From Sipunculus nudus (Eukaryota; Annelida; Sipuncula; Golfingiida; Sipunculidae), in the NCBI GenBank assembly GCA_026874595.1, contig CM049314.1, positions 2,193,318-2,257,317 on the forward strand: a stretch of DNA of 64,000 nt. Direction: 5' to 3'. The translations under genes and the position numbers were made by a program. This document shows positions 44,701 to 56,900 of the stretch, piece after piece. The notes under the pieces are model-generated. The model saw only the letters and a list, made by a program, of their open reading frames with translations. It was not told the DNA's origin and did not search any database. Every line of letters starts with the position of its first letter. Positions within the stretch are counted from its first letter, which is position 1.

Positions 44701-45898
44701 CTCACATAGTACCCCAAACCAATTTGTGAAAATATAATTACTTAATCATACATAAGCTGAATAACTACTATATAAACTTTTTATGGTGTTATAGATTTTG
44801 TAATCAATTTTTAGTCCAAACAGGCGCGAATGAAGAGTAGTTTCCTATATTTACCCATCAACAGCTTTTTTCCTGTATGCATGCCCACTCACTAGGGCGA
44901 CGTGTTTCTATTCCTTGAGGCAAACGATTACTTAATAATGAAGTAACTGAAAAATATGATCAGTACAGGAGCGTCCTTTTCGAACCCCATTCTGATCTTT
45001 GGATATGAGGATAAGTTTGTTAAAGTATTTTAAGACGCGTTATTCTATAATTGATCAGGCCATGATGATGAGTTGTTGATAAAGATATGACCATTCCATG
45101 GCTCGTAGTAACTTAGCCAATTTCATTTTCGGTTTGTTTCTCTGATTTTGAACATGTCCAGTTTACATCGTGAAAATCTGGAAAAGTATACATTTCATAA
45201 AGAAGAATGTGACATATCCCCAGTAATCAAGCCTGTATTATAATTAGAGTAATAAAGTATCCACTTCTCCGGGTTAATAGCAATAATTTATTATTCAGTA
45301 TCGATGTGCTTATAAAGTTTGTATATTTAGTCATAAGAAACTATGATTTACGTACTATATTTTGTATTATTTTCAATAAAGCTTATTTGTTCCTATTATC
45401 CTTGTTTATTATTTTCTGATTAGAAAAATGATATTGAATAAAATAAGAGATATATGTATGTAAATTATATTTTATTTTTAAATTGTTAAATATATTAAAA
45501 AATTTGAAATGAGATAAATAATTTTCATCAGAGATGTAATTTTCATCCCCAAAATTATAGTAGTTCCCCGCCTGTTAAAAAATAGGTTTTTAACTAATTT
45601 ATATACCTAGGCGATGAAAGTAATAAACTATTATAAATGTTGAACTTATGTGTCAGAGATCAAAGGACCTGATTAGTCCAAAGCCACCACTTCTCCTACA
45701 CAGCCCGGTAATTAAGACCTGCTATAGTATCAACAACTCGCGTTATTGGCACACGCTTGCGGGTATCACGACGAGGGTGTTAGTGACACACGGTGAACGC
45801 CCTGCCATCTAGCGGGAGTGTGACAGATTTGACGCATGCGCAGTTAAACCGTGTGTCAATAAGCTGGACCTTATTGACACACCCCGTGTGTCAATAAG
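41741..45898. mobile_element. 4.15-kb repeat unit 2 with inverted CTTATTGACACACGG ends
   Basis: Starts CTTATTGATACACGG (41741, one change) and ends CCGTGTGTCAATAAG (45898), then the shared GGCGGCC. It is same-strand with unit 1. The final bases form the hairpin TTATTGACACACCCCGTGTGTCAATAA. The decayed LINE inside is better preserved here. Confidence 0.55.
43027..45010 (-). pseudogene. Decayed LINE ORF2 in repeat unit 2
   Basis: Reading the minus strand in order: an RT phrase QNGVRKGRSCTDHIFQLL near 44990, a broken VQGD...NIYINGLAE stretch near 44670, a VHRFYMCNNCSKRDIGC block with RFWKHYGLHKSN (44223-44411), and a 94-codon frame (43027-43311) ending in a zinc-knuckle-like CTFSKLERETLSHIFFNC. 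The order RT, linker, zinc knuckle is that of LINE ORF2. The YADD box was not found and frames are broken throughout. Confidence 0.55.
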
Positions 45899-46137
45899 GG
45901 CGGCCCAACCAATAAGCCACAGTTGCCCGGATGTAATGACAAAGCAATAACAGGATTTGTTCCCGATACCATGAAAAATAAACTTACGCGCCTCTCTTAT
46001 ATCAAGTAAAAATGAATATAAATAAATATATAAAACCTGCATATACTTTTCAAGGACACGCAAAACGTATTATTTGAAATTTTAAGAAAATATTTGGGAA
46101 CCCAGGTCTGTAGTATAGAAATAAAAAGATTCTAACT
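45899..46137. other. Right part of the insertion in copy B exon 5
   Basis: AT-rich; nothing recognised. Leads into the tRNA-like block. Confidence 0.4.
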
Positions 46138-46292
46138 TCTCTCGCCGGGAATCGAACCCGGGCCGCTTGAGCGAAAGGCCGGGAATCTAACCGCTTGGCC
46201 ATAGATTCACATTAATAACACTGCTCGACTTGACGAACCCCGCATCACGGGAGCGAAAGGCCGGGATTCTCACCGTTAAGCCATCACATCTT
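46138..46292 (-). repeat. tRNA-like sequence and a second partial copy (SINE head or tRNA relic)
   Basis: On the minus strand 46210-46141 reads as a tRNA-like body: A box TGGCCAAGCGGTTAG and T arm CCGGGTTCGATTCCCGG. The two outer ends (GTGAATC and CGAGAGA) do not pair into an acceptor stem, so it is not a usable tRNA. A second, partial copy sharing GGCCTTTCGCTC lies at about 46250-46292. It sits at the right edge of the 10-kb insertion. Confidence 0.5.
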
Positions 46293-46332
46293 TAACAATA
46301 GCCTGTATCCAACTATTAGCGATGGGGTATAA

Positions 46333-46999
46333 TATAATATAAGCTATTCAGCCAGGGGCTTGTCTACATAAGTATTCTGGAATAATGTCATTCTTTAAAC
46401 TTTGATGTAATTCATATGATTATATTTAGATAACATCAGCCTGCTTTATACAAAGTATTTTTATTTCTAAAATAATTTTCGATCGATAATCACATATATA
46501 CATCTATAAATATATAAATATATAAATATGTAATTATATGAATAAAGAGGAATTAAGTTTCGTTAGGCATTTTACGACTTTGTAATTTCGTGCAACATGT
46601 TGTTGCACTCCTCAGGTAAGACTGTCTGATTGAAATGAAATGGATTGGTTCATAGCAGTACATTTTTGAGAAGTTATTATGTTTTGTGGCCAATCTTTGA
46701 TTACATAATTGGTTACAGGTTATTTGGCACGTATGCTTATCATGCATAATAATAATTATCATCAAACATCCCTCAGCTCGATATTTACATTCAAGTAATA
46801 AACTCTCAGGTATAATATGATCATCAGATGTTTGCCATCGATGAGGTATGCACGTCTAAGTATTCTATTATACTTTTTAAATTGAATCTATATTCATATT
46901 TTACTTTTGTTCCGGCTGGATTAAATACACTTATAAAGACCTTGTATATCAATATATACGGATCTAATATTATCTTGAAGAACTCTAATTAATTTTGAG
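46333..46999. other. B-C spacer, including the copy B 3' flank
   Basis: The first 180 bases match the 3' flank of copy A (18620-18800). The rest is AT-rich with no gene seen. Copy C homology starts near 47000. Confidence 0.5.
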
Positions 47000-47248
47000 G
47001 AATGTTTTCATTATTGTTAGCACTTTCCATGCACCTTTTAAGGTATGCTTACTCAGGACTTTGGACGTACGACTCGTACGCATACCGGGTCACTTTAAAC
47101 TGATTATCTATACCAACCATTCTGTACCAAGGTACGTAGGATTCAAAGGTAGAAACGGTAGGTCAACACACTATGATATAACAAACACGCAATATACTGT
47201 GACGGTGTTGTTTTTCGCTCAGTATCGGTTAAAAAGATGGCAACAGAA
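47000..47248 (+). promoter_or_regulatory. 5' flank of MCT copy C, conserved with copy A
   Basis: Matches 301-667: CATGCACCTTTTAAGGTATGC and CTCAGTATCGGTT are shared, while about 120 bases of the copy A version are absent. It probably holds the 5' UTR and promoter. Confidence 0.35.
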
Positions 47249-47319
47249 ATGGACGAACCTGTACCTTTATTGAAACCTTTAGCCAATCCGGAACCGGACA
47301 GGAAGTCATCAGGACCCCA
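47249..47319 (+). CDS. MCT copy C exon 1
   Basis: 71 nt from ATG to the GTAAGT donor, encoding MDEPVPLLKPLANPEPDR and a few more residues. It aligns with copy A exon 1 without gaps. Confidence 0.75.
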
Positions 47320-48890
47320 GTAAGTAATTGCACCAGATTCCAGATGTTGTTGTTTCGTTCTCGGGTAAATTATTAACATCTTTACTTGGTATGACGCCCC
47401 AACTTACAGGTTCTTTCCCGGTGGAAAGAGAATATAAAGATAATGTCGATAAACTGAATACGTTTCTATGTATTACAGTACTCTAAACGGTGTCCAGTAG
47501 TATCTCTGCCAAATAATACATTTCTACATTTGTATCGTATATAAATGACGTATTGTGCCCGTTCGTGTATTTGAAGTATGAACAAACACTGGTAATTCTA
47601 CACCAAAATTTTTATATATTTTTATTGACTATTCTGTAACAAATTATCAGGGAGTATCCTCGGGGCGTTGTTAAGTGGTTATCTTGCTTTGTTTTGTTTA
47701 TATGCACCAATTTAGCTTACAAAACACAGGTTAATTCTTTCCGCAAATTGAAAAAAAAGAAAAAGACCGTATTTTGGGTCTATTTACCCAAATGCTTTCG
47801 TTTGTTTGTAAGACCTAAATTATGTGTTTACTGATCAAATGTGTAGTGATAATAGTTTTGGGTTACGCAGCGACTATTAAGATGGGAATCTCAAACTCCT
47901 ATTACTGTGTCAGACCTTACAGTCCCTTTCTTCATGGTCGATTGACCGTTTCCTCTAGCAACATCTGTTGCCGACGACTGACACTAAGTATTTCGGTTTG
48001 TGACATTGAAAGGGGATAATCACATTTGTGTTAATTTCAGTGATAAAAGTACAATACATATATTATAATTTAAAGGCCTAATTTATATGGGAGTCACTGG
48101 CGTGTATCCGGTTTTATCGAAGAAAAGCCTGAATGTTGGTTCACAGGACCAGTAAACGGCAAACGACCGTTACAGGCAGTGCGCACGCACGTGGGAAAGG
48201 TCAGTCCATTCGTTCATTGTGGATCCGATATCACCTGTAAACATAATGTTAATAGTATTATAATGGTGAATAAGAAGACAATATGGCATAGAAAATATTT
48301 GCTTACTGTGGACTCTGCATTCTTCACCACTTGCTACCAAAATTGTTAAACTACCACAGATACCTTTCTGATACCCGTGAAAAATAAATGAATAGATACA
48401 TCGCTACTTCAGAAATGTTAGAGTACTTCCTGTGGGTAAACCAAAGTTTTCCATCAGCTGCGTGTTTAACCTACCCCCCCCCCCCCCTTCCATATCCTAG
48501 GGCATTATAAATGTTCACAGCTATTGATAAAAACAGACATATATTTACTGGCATTTACTTGAACTTACATCTCTAAATATCAGAGCGATCAGTGCTCAAG
48601 GGGTTATATGACGGGACCAATAATAGATCAGCGTAATATGAAAGAGCATACGGTCAGGATCAGGTGTACACATTGATCATCCTTTTATTTAACAATTTAT
48701 TTTCGATGTTCTTTTTTAACGATATAGTAAAGCCTTAACAATCGAATCAGTTCAGGGTTTTGAGAAGTATTACATCTAGAATGACCATTAATAATATATA
48801 ATATAAAACCAGCATCGATCGTTCATAATACAAATATAGGGTGTTTCAGTTTAATTTAATTACCTATTTTTTTAAATCAAACACTTCGTA
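47320..48890. other. Copy C intron 1, proximal part
   Basis: Matches parts of copy A (2270-2400) and copy B (22850-23570). A C run lies at 48474-48487. No gene seen. Confidence 0.55.
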
Positions 48891-48906
48891 AAGTTAATAT
48901 TTGTAA

Positions 48907-51900
48907 CCCCCTTATTTTTATTTTTTATAGGTAAGTAATAGCACATAAAAACAGAGCCTACACACACAGATTTATCTCATAGAAGCATATTTTATATATA
49001 TGTAGAATGAGCTGTATAAACATCAGATGTGGGTAGATGACCTTTGCTAACTCCAGCTTGTATTGGTTTAGATGTAACCGTGGATTAATATGTAATATCT
49101 ATTAAGATGGGTATTGATATATGAATCGAGATGTTTTGACTAGGATATAGTTGGTGTAAAATATAGTACTACATTTAGTATAGAGTATATTATTTAGAGT
49201 TTTTACAAATTAAACACTCGTAGTCACTCAGCATAATTACTGAAAGACTGTAAAATTAGTAATCACCCAATGTAATGACGGAAGAACTAAAATTACTCCC
49301 AATATTCACTAACAAGGCAGGTATGTTATGAATTATACTGTGTAAAAAACATGATTTATTGAGACAGAAAATTTTCTAAGTGACTACTCCATTGATCTAA
49401 CTGGACAATGGATAAATTGATGTACAGAAGAGGGGTTACCTGCCTGGTTTTTTTTCTGTGAAATTGATATTTTAATGCATAACAAGCTTAATGTTCATGC
49501 TTAACTATGTAGTTAAAGGGACTTACAAAGAGTCTGAGAATTTATTGGCAAGTAGGAATACCTGATTGAAGAATATTGCATCTATGGTTGCACATCTTTT
49601 GTTGAATACTACTACCATCATAAGCAGAATAATATGTCAAGAGAAGTACAGTCATTCTTTTCATTGGGTGATGTCGCAGATTTTGTATATCTTTTGCTGA
49701 ATGAATAATCAGAAGTTTCTAACTGCACTGATAATATTGATACAAGTTTCAATTAGAAAAGTTTAGAAAGTAACATGAATGTATAAATTGACTTGTGAAA
49801 GTCAAATATTTGCAATATAATAGTTTCCGTCTATTAAATGTTTTGGTACCATTGGATTTTTGCGTTATGAGGCAATGTCAAACTATTAAGGATGGCTACC
49901 CACCATAGTATTGGATTATGAACAGTTGGTACATCCCAGTTCAACCATTTCAGGAGGAAAGTCTGGCTATCCTTTATGCAAAGGGCTGTAACACACCATC
50001 ATTTAAATCTTTCAAAAAGATTGAATATTCAATGCTTCTAAAAAAAATGTTTTTATGTATATTAATTATCAAACAGCGAAGATTTATACATAGCTTTTGA
50101 GACACATTGGAGGTTATACTGTTCATCGAACTATGAATTTCTTAATTATGCAGTAACCTTTAGCCATCTTTATGTTGTATTAGGCTAATATACAGATGAA
50201 TATAAAATTGGTGCTATACTGATGGCAGGAATCTCTCTTTAAAGTTTGTCATTTGACACACTGATGTGCCAATACACCTATAAATGCTTATTCACAAAAC
50301 ATTGATAAACATAATTTAGTTAATGAGGGGTTTATATATTACTTTGAGACCACAGAACTGTATATGTGTTAAAATGCTAAGGTTAGTCTTAAAATTGAAA
50401 AGAGGGGACATATTACAAAGTTATTCCTTGTATTAATGATATTCCTATATCGTTAAAAATGAAGGACCTTAGATCCATAAGCTGATTCAAATGTATCATT
50501 ATTCATTAAGCAGTTCAGAATTGTTATTATACTACAGTGTTGTATTGATTAACCATAGAAATATTTTGGTGTTTCACAATACAATGAAAAACTAGGTAAC
50601 TTTTATTATAATCATTTTGTTATATGTTCGGTATGTAATGAATAGTGATCAGTGAACTATGATAGGTTTTAATATAATGACTTTTCAAATATCTGCTAAT
50701 CAACCTGTGTAACAGCGTTTAGTTTTATATATCGCACTGTTCTGATAGAGTAATGTTATACTATGTATATGCATATTAGCTAGAAAAAAATATGTGCATA
50801 TAAAACAAAATAAATATAACATAAAGATGCCTGACAAGGGCTGACTCAGATACTAAGCTTTTTAGGAACCATTGTACTTTACCTCTTCCTATAGGTGTAA
50901 GCTCATTATAATGTCATGTTTGACAGTAACGTATCGTTTGGTCTCTGAAAAATCACGGTACACAAAATTCTGAGGTTGTATTTCTTCCTTTTGAAACTGT
51001 AGTGTTATAATATTGAAATCTAAAACCTATTTTGAAACAAAAAGGAAGATGTGTAAATTAGTTAAGTTTTAGAATCAAGATTGTGTCCAATTATTATGCA
51101 CGTAAATGTCATGACACAATTATAGATCAATAGCCCTAAAGATCTCAGGGGATTCAATTTAAGGATGAAAATTTATACATTGGTATGGTATGATAATTGG
51201 CATAATCGGTTTTGCTCTGTATTAATATTCCTTAGAGTGAACTAAACACAACAGCAAGGCCATTGTACTATTATATAGCAAATTTCATTAGGATAATGGT
51301 TATACTGATAATCTGTTAATCAGATATAATATATATTATGTTGGGCTAAAATGGGTAATGATAAACTCACTTTAAAAGCATACTTTATGAAATTTAATTT
51401 TCTCTTAAGGTATAATTGATTTAATCATTTAAAAAATTAGATTCACTGAAATAACATTAATGAAATTAGATTTAACATAAATTATAATTTTGTAACGGCT
51501 TTTTATCAGAACATATTAAAGTATGTAAGGCTATAATTAGGAAAAAATAGTGATTAAATTATATGATTAACAGAACTTTATATTGTTGAGAAACAGTTCA
51601 GTCGACATCATAATATATATCAATATATATTTTCGGATTTAAGGATATTTTTGTTTATAATATTATTATTATTATTTTATATTTATTTAATTTTTTAAAA
51701 TAAAATTCCATAAGATATATTAACGAGAAAGTCATTGAACCTGATAATAAAATAGCAATAAATTAGTTTGTTGGTTAATGCAATTGCAGAGCTGGTAAAT
51801 AAAAAGGAAGATGCAACACGTTTTTATTTGAAATAATAATAAAAATAAAATAATTTGAAATTCAGTTTCTGATGGCCATGGTGTTACCAAGGACAATCTT

Positions 51901-51920
51901 GTTTTACTCTTTCAAAAATT
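48907..51920. other. AT-rich left part of the 7.1-kb insertion, no gene seen
   Basis: Three kilobases with only short open frames and no recognisable domain. If the LINE was inserted whole, this would be its 5' UTR and decayed ORF1/endonuclease region, but I see no supporting motif. Confidence 0.4.
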
Positions 51921-53105
51921 ATATCTGCAGGCACTGCGAAAAAAAGTCCATACATGTGCACCTTTTTATGAAATTTCCTATGTTAGAGCACCGTCAAACG
52001 GTCAAAAATAGGTCAACTGGGACAAAACGTGAACTTGATCTGTAACTGCTCATTATCTGCCCATACACAAAAAATCAGGCCAATATCTGCAGGTACTGTG
52101 AAGAAAAGTCTGTACAAGTGTATTTGTCATGAAAATATATATTTTACATGAAATTTTCTATGTTCAGGAGCCGTAAAACAGTCAAAAGTAGGTCAACCGG
52201 GACGAAATGCGAACTCCATCTGTAACTGGTCAATATCTGCCGACACACCAAAAATCAGGCCAATATCTGCAGGCATTGCAGAAAAAGTCCGTACATGTGT
52301 ATCTGTCATGAAATTTCATATTTTTCATGAAATTTTCTATGTTCAGGAGCCGTAAAACGGTTAAAAGTAGGTCAACCGGGACGAAACGCGAACTCGATCT
52401 GTAACTGGTCTATATCTGCAAGCACACCACAAATCAGGCCAATATCTGCAGGCATTGCGAAAAAAAGTCTGTACATGTGTATCTGTCATGAATATTTCTA
52501 TTTTTCATGAAAATTTCTAAGTTTAGGAGCCGTAAAATGGTCAAAAGAAGGTCAACCGGGACGAAACGCAAACTCGATCTGTAACTGGTCTATATCTGTC
52601 AACACACCAAAAATCAGGCCAATATCTGCAGGCACTGCGAAAAAAAATCCGTACATGTGTATTTGTCATGAAATTTTATATTTTTCATGAAATTTTCTAT
52701 GTTCAGGAGCCGTAAAACGGTCAAAAGTAGGTCAACCAGGACGAAACGCGAACTCGATCTGTAACTGGTCCATATCTGCTCACACACCAAAAATCAGGCC
52801 AATATCTGCAGGCATTGCGAAAAAAAGGCCGTACATGTGTATCTGTCATGAATATTTCTATTTTTCATGAAATTTTCTAAGTTTAGGAGTCGTAAAACGG
52901 TCAAAAGTAGGTCAACCGGGAAGAAACGCGAACTCGATCTGTAACTGGTCTATATCTACCCACACACCACAAATCAGGCCAATATCTGCAGGCATTGCGA
53001 AAAAAAGTCCGTACAACTGTTTGATTTCGGAATGACGGAAGGACGGCAGGACGGAATGACGGACATGGGTAAAACTATATGCCCCGGCCACTTTGTGGCG
53101 GGGGC
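51921..53105. repeat. Satellite-like array, 180-bp period, ending in a hairpin
   Basis: ATATCTGCAGGCA-like starts recur at 51921, 52083, 52263, 52442, 52622, 52802 and 52982. Each unit carries a CGTAAAACGGTCAAAAGTAGG-like phrase. The array ends with an ACGGAAGGACGGCAGGACGG run and an 11-bp-stem hairpin at 53081-53105 (GCCCC-GG-CCAC-TTT-GTGG-CG-GGGGC). Core repeats, ACGG run and end hairpin again give the pearl-like plan. It is embedded upstream of the LINE RT. Confidence 0.7.
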
Positions 53106-53107
53106 AT

Positions 53108-56029
53108 AAAAATTAGAAATTGAGAATATTGTCAAAGAAAAAACAGAAGGAGCTATGTTAAGGTGAAAAATAAAATGGTTCAAAGAAGGCGAGAAACCTT
53201 CTAAATATTTTTTAAATCTTGAAAAACGGTTATACAACAAAAAGACTATTACTAAACTTAAAATTAATGATCATTGTGTAACAGAACCCCAGGAGATTTT
53301 AAGAGAAACTGAGAATTTTTATAAAATTTTGTATACTTCAACACAATCTAATTTAGATAAAAAACATTATGCAGAATTCTTTACACATCCACAAGAAAAA
53401 TTACAGAAGACGAAAAAGAATTTTGTGACACAGATTTGTCTGAAAATGAACTCTTTGAGTGTCTAAAATCTTTTAAAAGTGGGAAAACCCCTGGAACAGA
53501 TGGCCTAACAGTTGAATTCTACAGATATTTTTGGGAAGATATTAAACTTATCAATATTCATATATAGAAGGAAAACTTAACATCTTAAAACGTCAAGGAA
53601 TTATAACATTGATCCCAAAGAAAGCAAAAGATCCACTTAACTTGAAGAACTGGAGGCCAATATCCTTACTTAATATTGATTACAAGCTGCTCACTAAATG
53701 TATAGCACGAAGGATACAATTAGTCCTTCAAAGAATAATTCATCCAGATCAAACTTGATTTTTAAAAAATCGTTATATAGGAGAAAGCCTTAATAGAATT
53801 TACAACTTAAATAACTATTGCAGCAAAAATAAGATTAAAGCCAATTTAATAATGGTAGATTTTGAAAAAGCTTTTTATTTATTAGAATGGTCTTTCATCC
53901 ATGAAACACTTCTATATTATAATTTTGGGACTACATTGTGTAAGTGGGTTGAGATTTTTTTTACAGACATATCATCTTGTGTTATTAATAATGGATGGAA
54001 CTCCAATTTCTTTCCAATAAGTAGAGGAGTACGGCAAGGTTGCCCCATGTCACCATATTTATTTATAATTTGTGCAGAAGTTTTAGCATCTAGAATTAGA
54101 AATAATGTAAATATTAGAGATAAAGAATGCTAAACATGTAAATTCCCAATATGCAGATGATACAACTCTATTCATAAGAGGGGGAGGATCAGTGATTAAA
54201 GAGACCATTGAGCAGTTTAAAAGATTTCATAAAGTTAGTGGCTTAAAAATAAATAGAGAAAAAACTGCTGTAATGCCTCTTGAAAAACATGATTATGGAA
54301 AAGAAGAAATAAGGAATTTAGGGTTACAGTGGACAGATGGACCAATTGCAATTTTAGGAATCAATATTAATAATACGTTCCAGAATCTTAGTGAGCTCAA
54401 CTTTAGACCTTTAATAGGAAAAATAAATAAACTAGTGGAAACATGGTCAAAGCGACAATTGACCCCTATTGGTAAAATTACAGTTATAAAATCTGACCTA
54501 GTCTCTCAATCACAATATCAGCTTTCTGTTTTGCCTAATCCACCTGCCCTCATTATTAAGGAAATTGAAACAATTTTGTTCAACTTTATATGGAACAGTA
54601 AGATAGATAAAATTAAAAGAGAAACTTTCATAGCACCTAAAGATAATGGTGGACTAGATATTATAGATATCCGATCAAAGTTACAAACAACAAAAATCAT
54701 GTGGATTAATAGATTATTAAATTCTGATATTAATGAAGGATGGAGACAGTTAATTAATCACAGCCTTAATAACTTATCTAAATATTTATTTTCATATATC
54801 ATTAAAGCAGATGATCTAGAACAGTTTCATTTATTGAAGAAACTTAACATCTTCTGGAAAGAAATAATACAAGAATGGTGCAAATATAATTTTTATATAC
54901 CAGAAGCAACAAATGAATATCTAAACCATTCACTATGGTTCAATTCCCTTATCAAAATTAATGGTAAAATTGTATTTTTTTTATTAAAAAAAATTGTATG
55001 ATGCAGGGATTCATTATATATACCATTTGGTTAAGATGGTGAACAATACTTACTCATGGTACACTTTCGAGGGTATAAAAAGGATTTATGGTATTGAAAT
55101 ACACCAGATGACATACAACAGTATTATACACTCAATCCCTGTAAAATGGAAAAAAAGACTAAAAGTTTCACATTGTGATTTTACTTGTGAACAAAAATTT
55201 GAAAATAATATTGACAAGTTGTTGCAAAAAGCTAAACCAGTTAAGATGATTTACAGCGAAATTATCAGAAGAAAATATAGACCTCCAGTTCAAAGTATTT
55301 TAAAATGGCAAAAAGATTTGGCGGAATGTAACTAAAATAGTGTACTGGAAGCATTCAGAAATATAGGATTGATAACTATATCAACGAACCTAAGATATTT
55401 TCAGTTCAAAATATTACATAGAATTTTAACTTTAAATCCCTTTCTTGTAAAAGCGTGAATATTAGAGCAGGAAAATTGTACTTTTTGTAAACAACACAAA
55501 GAAACATTATTACATGTTTTTGTTGACTGTACAATAGTAGAAGATTTGTGGACAAAAGTGTCATTATGGTTGAAGAGTTTTAATATACATATTAGTTTTG
55601 ATAGAGAAAAAAATAATTCTGAATAATAGCACAGATGAACTGTAAGATAAAATTATTCTTTTGATGAAATATTATATATATACTACAAAATGTAAAGAAC
55701 AGTCTTTAACTATCAATGGTGCCGTACATTTTATTAAAAGATATCATTATGTTGAAAAAGATGTAGCTCTATCAAAAGGAAAGTTAACTGTACATAAAAA
55801 TCTGTGGAGTAAGGTTTACAGTGTTATTGGAGAAACAAATTAAATTTTTACTGGAGAACTAATTAAAATTTTTAAGTCATGTTTGTGGAATTTTTTTTCT
55901 GTTTTTGTGATAAAACTATATTTATGTAAAGAAAGTATAATGTTGTTATTGTTATGTAAAAACTTATGTCATGCATGTTTTATTGTATGTACAGTACTGT
56001 AAGATTGTTTTGTTTTGTTGTGTAAAAAA
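53108..56029 (+). pseudogene. L1/Tx1-like LINE ORF2, 3' part, decayed
   Basis: Begins ENIVKEKTEGAML, then IKWFKEGEKPSKYFLNLEKR, the typical pre-RT block. RT motifs follow: DFEKAF near 53858, GVRQGCPMSPYLF near 54030 and YADD at 54150-54161, separated by a frameshift near 54130. The post-RT block (QLTPIGKITVIKS, FNFIWNSKIDKIKRETF, DNGGLDIIDIRS) is open over 54192-55001. A zinc-knuckle end (CTFCKQHKETLLH...DC) is legible near 55480-55540. Several stops and frameshifts make it dead. An A-rich tail lies at 56021-56030. It lacks an endonuclease domain. Confidence 0.75.
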
Positions 56030-56045
56030 AAGTTAATATTTGTAA

Positions 56046-56440
56046 AAAAAATAACAAAAAGGGAACAGATCTGTATGTCCCCGCCTGTTTTTTAAATAGT
56101 TCGAAAAAAATAATAATTTCAGCATTATCGCCCCTGTGGCCTTGAACAATGCGTCAAGGTCATTCAGGTTTGCACTTGTCCTAGCCCTTGATAATATGCA
56201 TGAATGCTGTAAGCATGGTGATTGTACCTCATATTCTTTTCGGGTTATTCCCTTAACATATCTGTGTCGGACGAATGGCTAAACGGACAGAAAGACGGAC
56301 ACACGCTCACCTCTCTGTGTCTCCCACTTGCGCCTAACATAATAGCCATGTGACATACCTGTCAGACTCAAGGGAGCGGAGGATATGGGGCCTTGACTTA
56401 CAGTAACATACGCTTTCTCACTTGAAACAGTAGCGAATTT
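56046..56440. repeat. Pearl-like T1 repeat, copy C
   Basis: CCCCGCCTG lead, one GACCTTGAACAATGCGTCAAGGTCAT-like core, an ACGGACAGAAAGACGG run and the shared CTCACC...CCCAC tail, matching copies at 2700-3300 and 23580-23930. Confidence 0.5.
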
Positions 56441-56900
56441 TCCGACAGATGGCGCTGCGGTAGTGCCTTTGAAAATTGGTTTGAACTGTCTCTTAATTTA
56501 TGGAGATATAAGGAAAGTGACCCCCGTAGGACACACTTTGCATTATTAGTAACAAATCAAAGCCGCAAACATAATATCCGAGGCATTCCGATAAAAGTCT
56601 AGGGCGACCACCGTCAATGTTCACACACACACACACACACACACATTTACAGTAATATAAAATGTATGCCTATTCTTTTCCCCACAGTATACCAGATATT
56701 TTGTTGATAAAATGACATAATGACTGGAAAAACATTATAAAAAAAAACAAAACAAAAAAAAACCAAAAAATCAGGGATGAATACAGGATCTAATAAAGGG
56801 ATATATAAAAGCGGGAATAAAATCTGACGCCCCAGGCACCCTGCTCTAAATCTGCCCCTGAATAACAGAGAAAATCTGACAAATAAAACTTTAAAGAAGA
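56441..56900. other. Copy C intron 1, shared with copy B
   Basis: Matches 24070-24600 (TGACGCCCCAGGCACCCTG in both). It has a (CA)n run at about 56620-56644 and an A-rich run at 56741-56772. Confidence 0.55.

Larger units (their letters stand above)
32339..46332 (+). pseudogene. MCT copy B, pseudogene lacking exons 1 and 4
   Basis: Recognisable parts are exon 2 (32339 to about 32557), exon 3 (32891-33034) and exon 5 in two pieces (36122 to about 36287, and 46301-46332). Exon 2 has an in-frame TAA where copy A has TTA (TTAGGGTATGCAG), a 2-bp loss after GGTGTTCT, a changed PPDGGYGW motif and a lost splice donor. Exon 3 is intact at 144 nt. Exon 4 is absent: the flanking intron sequence jumps from about 35910 to 35990, losing roughly 1.5 kb compared with A. 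Exon 5 has a 1-bp deletion and is split by about 10 kb of inserted repeats. It cannot encode a transporter. Confidence 0.85.
48891..56045. mobile_element. 7.1-kb insertion flanked by a 16-bp target-site duplication
   Basis: AAGTTAATATTTGTAA occurs at 48891-48906 and again at 56030-56045, and the two flanks join cleanly to give the sequence seen uninterrupted at 23568-23583 in copy B. The insert ends in a short A run (TGTAAAAAAA) before the right copy. Long target duplication plus A tail is the LINE mode of insertion. The insert contains an AT-rich 3-kb left part, a 180-bp satellite and an L1/Tx1-like ORF2. Confidence 0.7.

Noticed and set aside
46141-46210. Functional tRNA gene on the minus strand
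   Set aside because: The A box and T arm are good, but the two outer ends do not pair into an acceptor stem and a truncated duplicate lies beside it.
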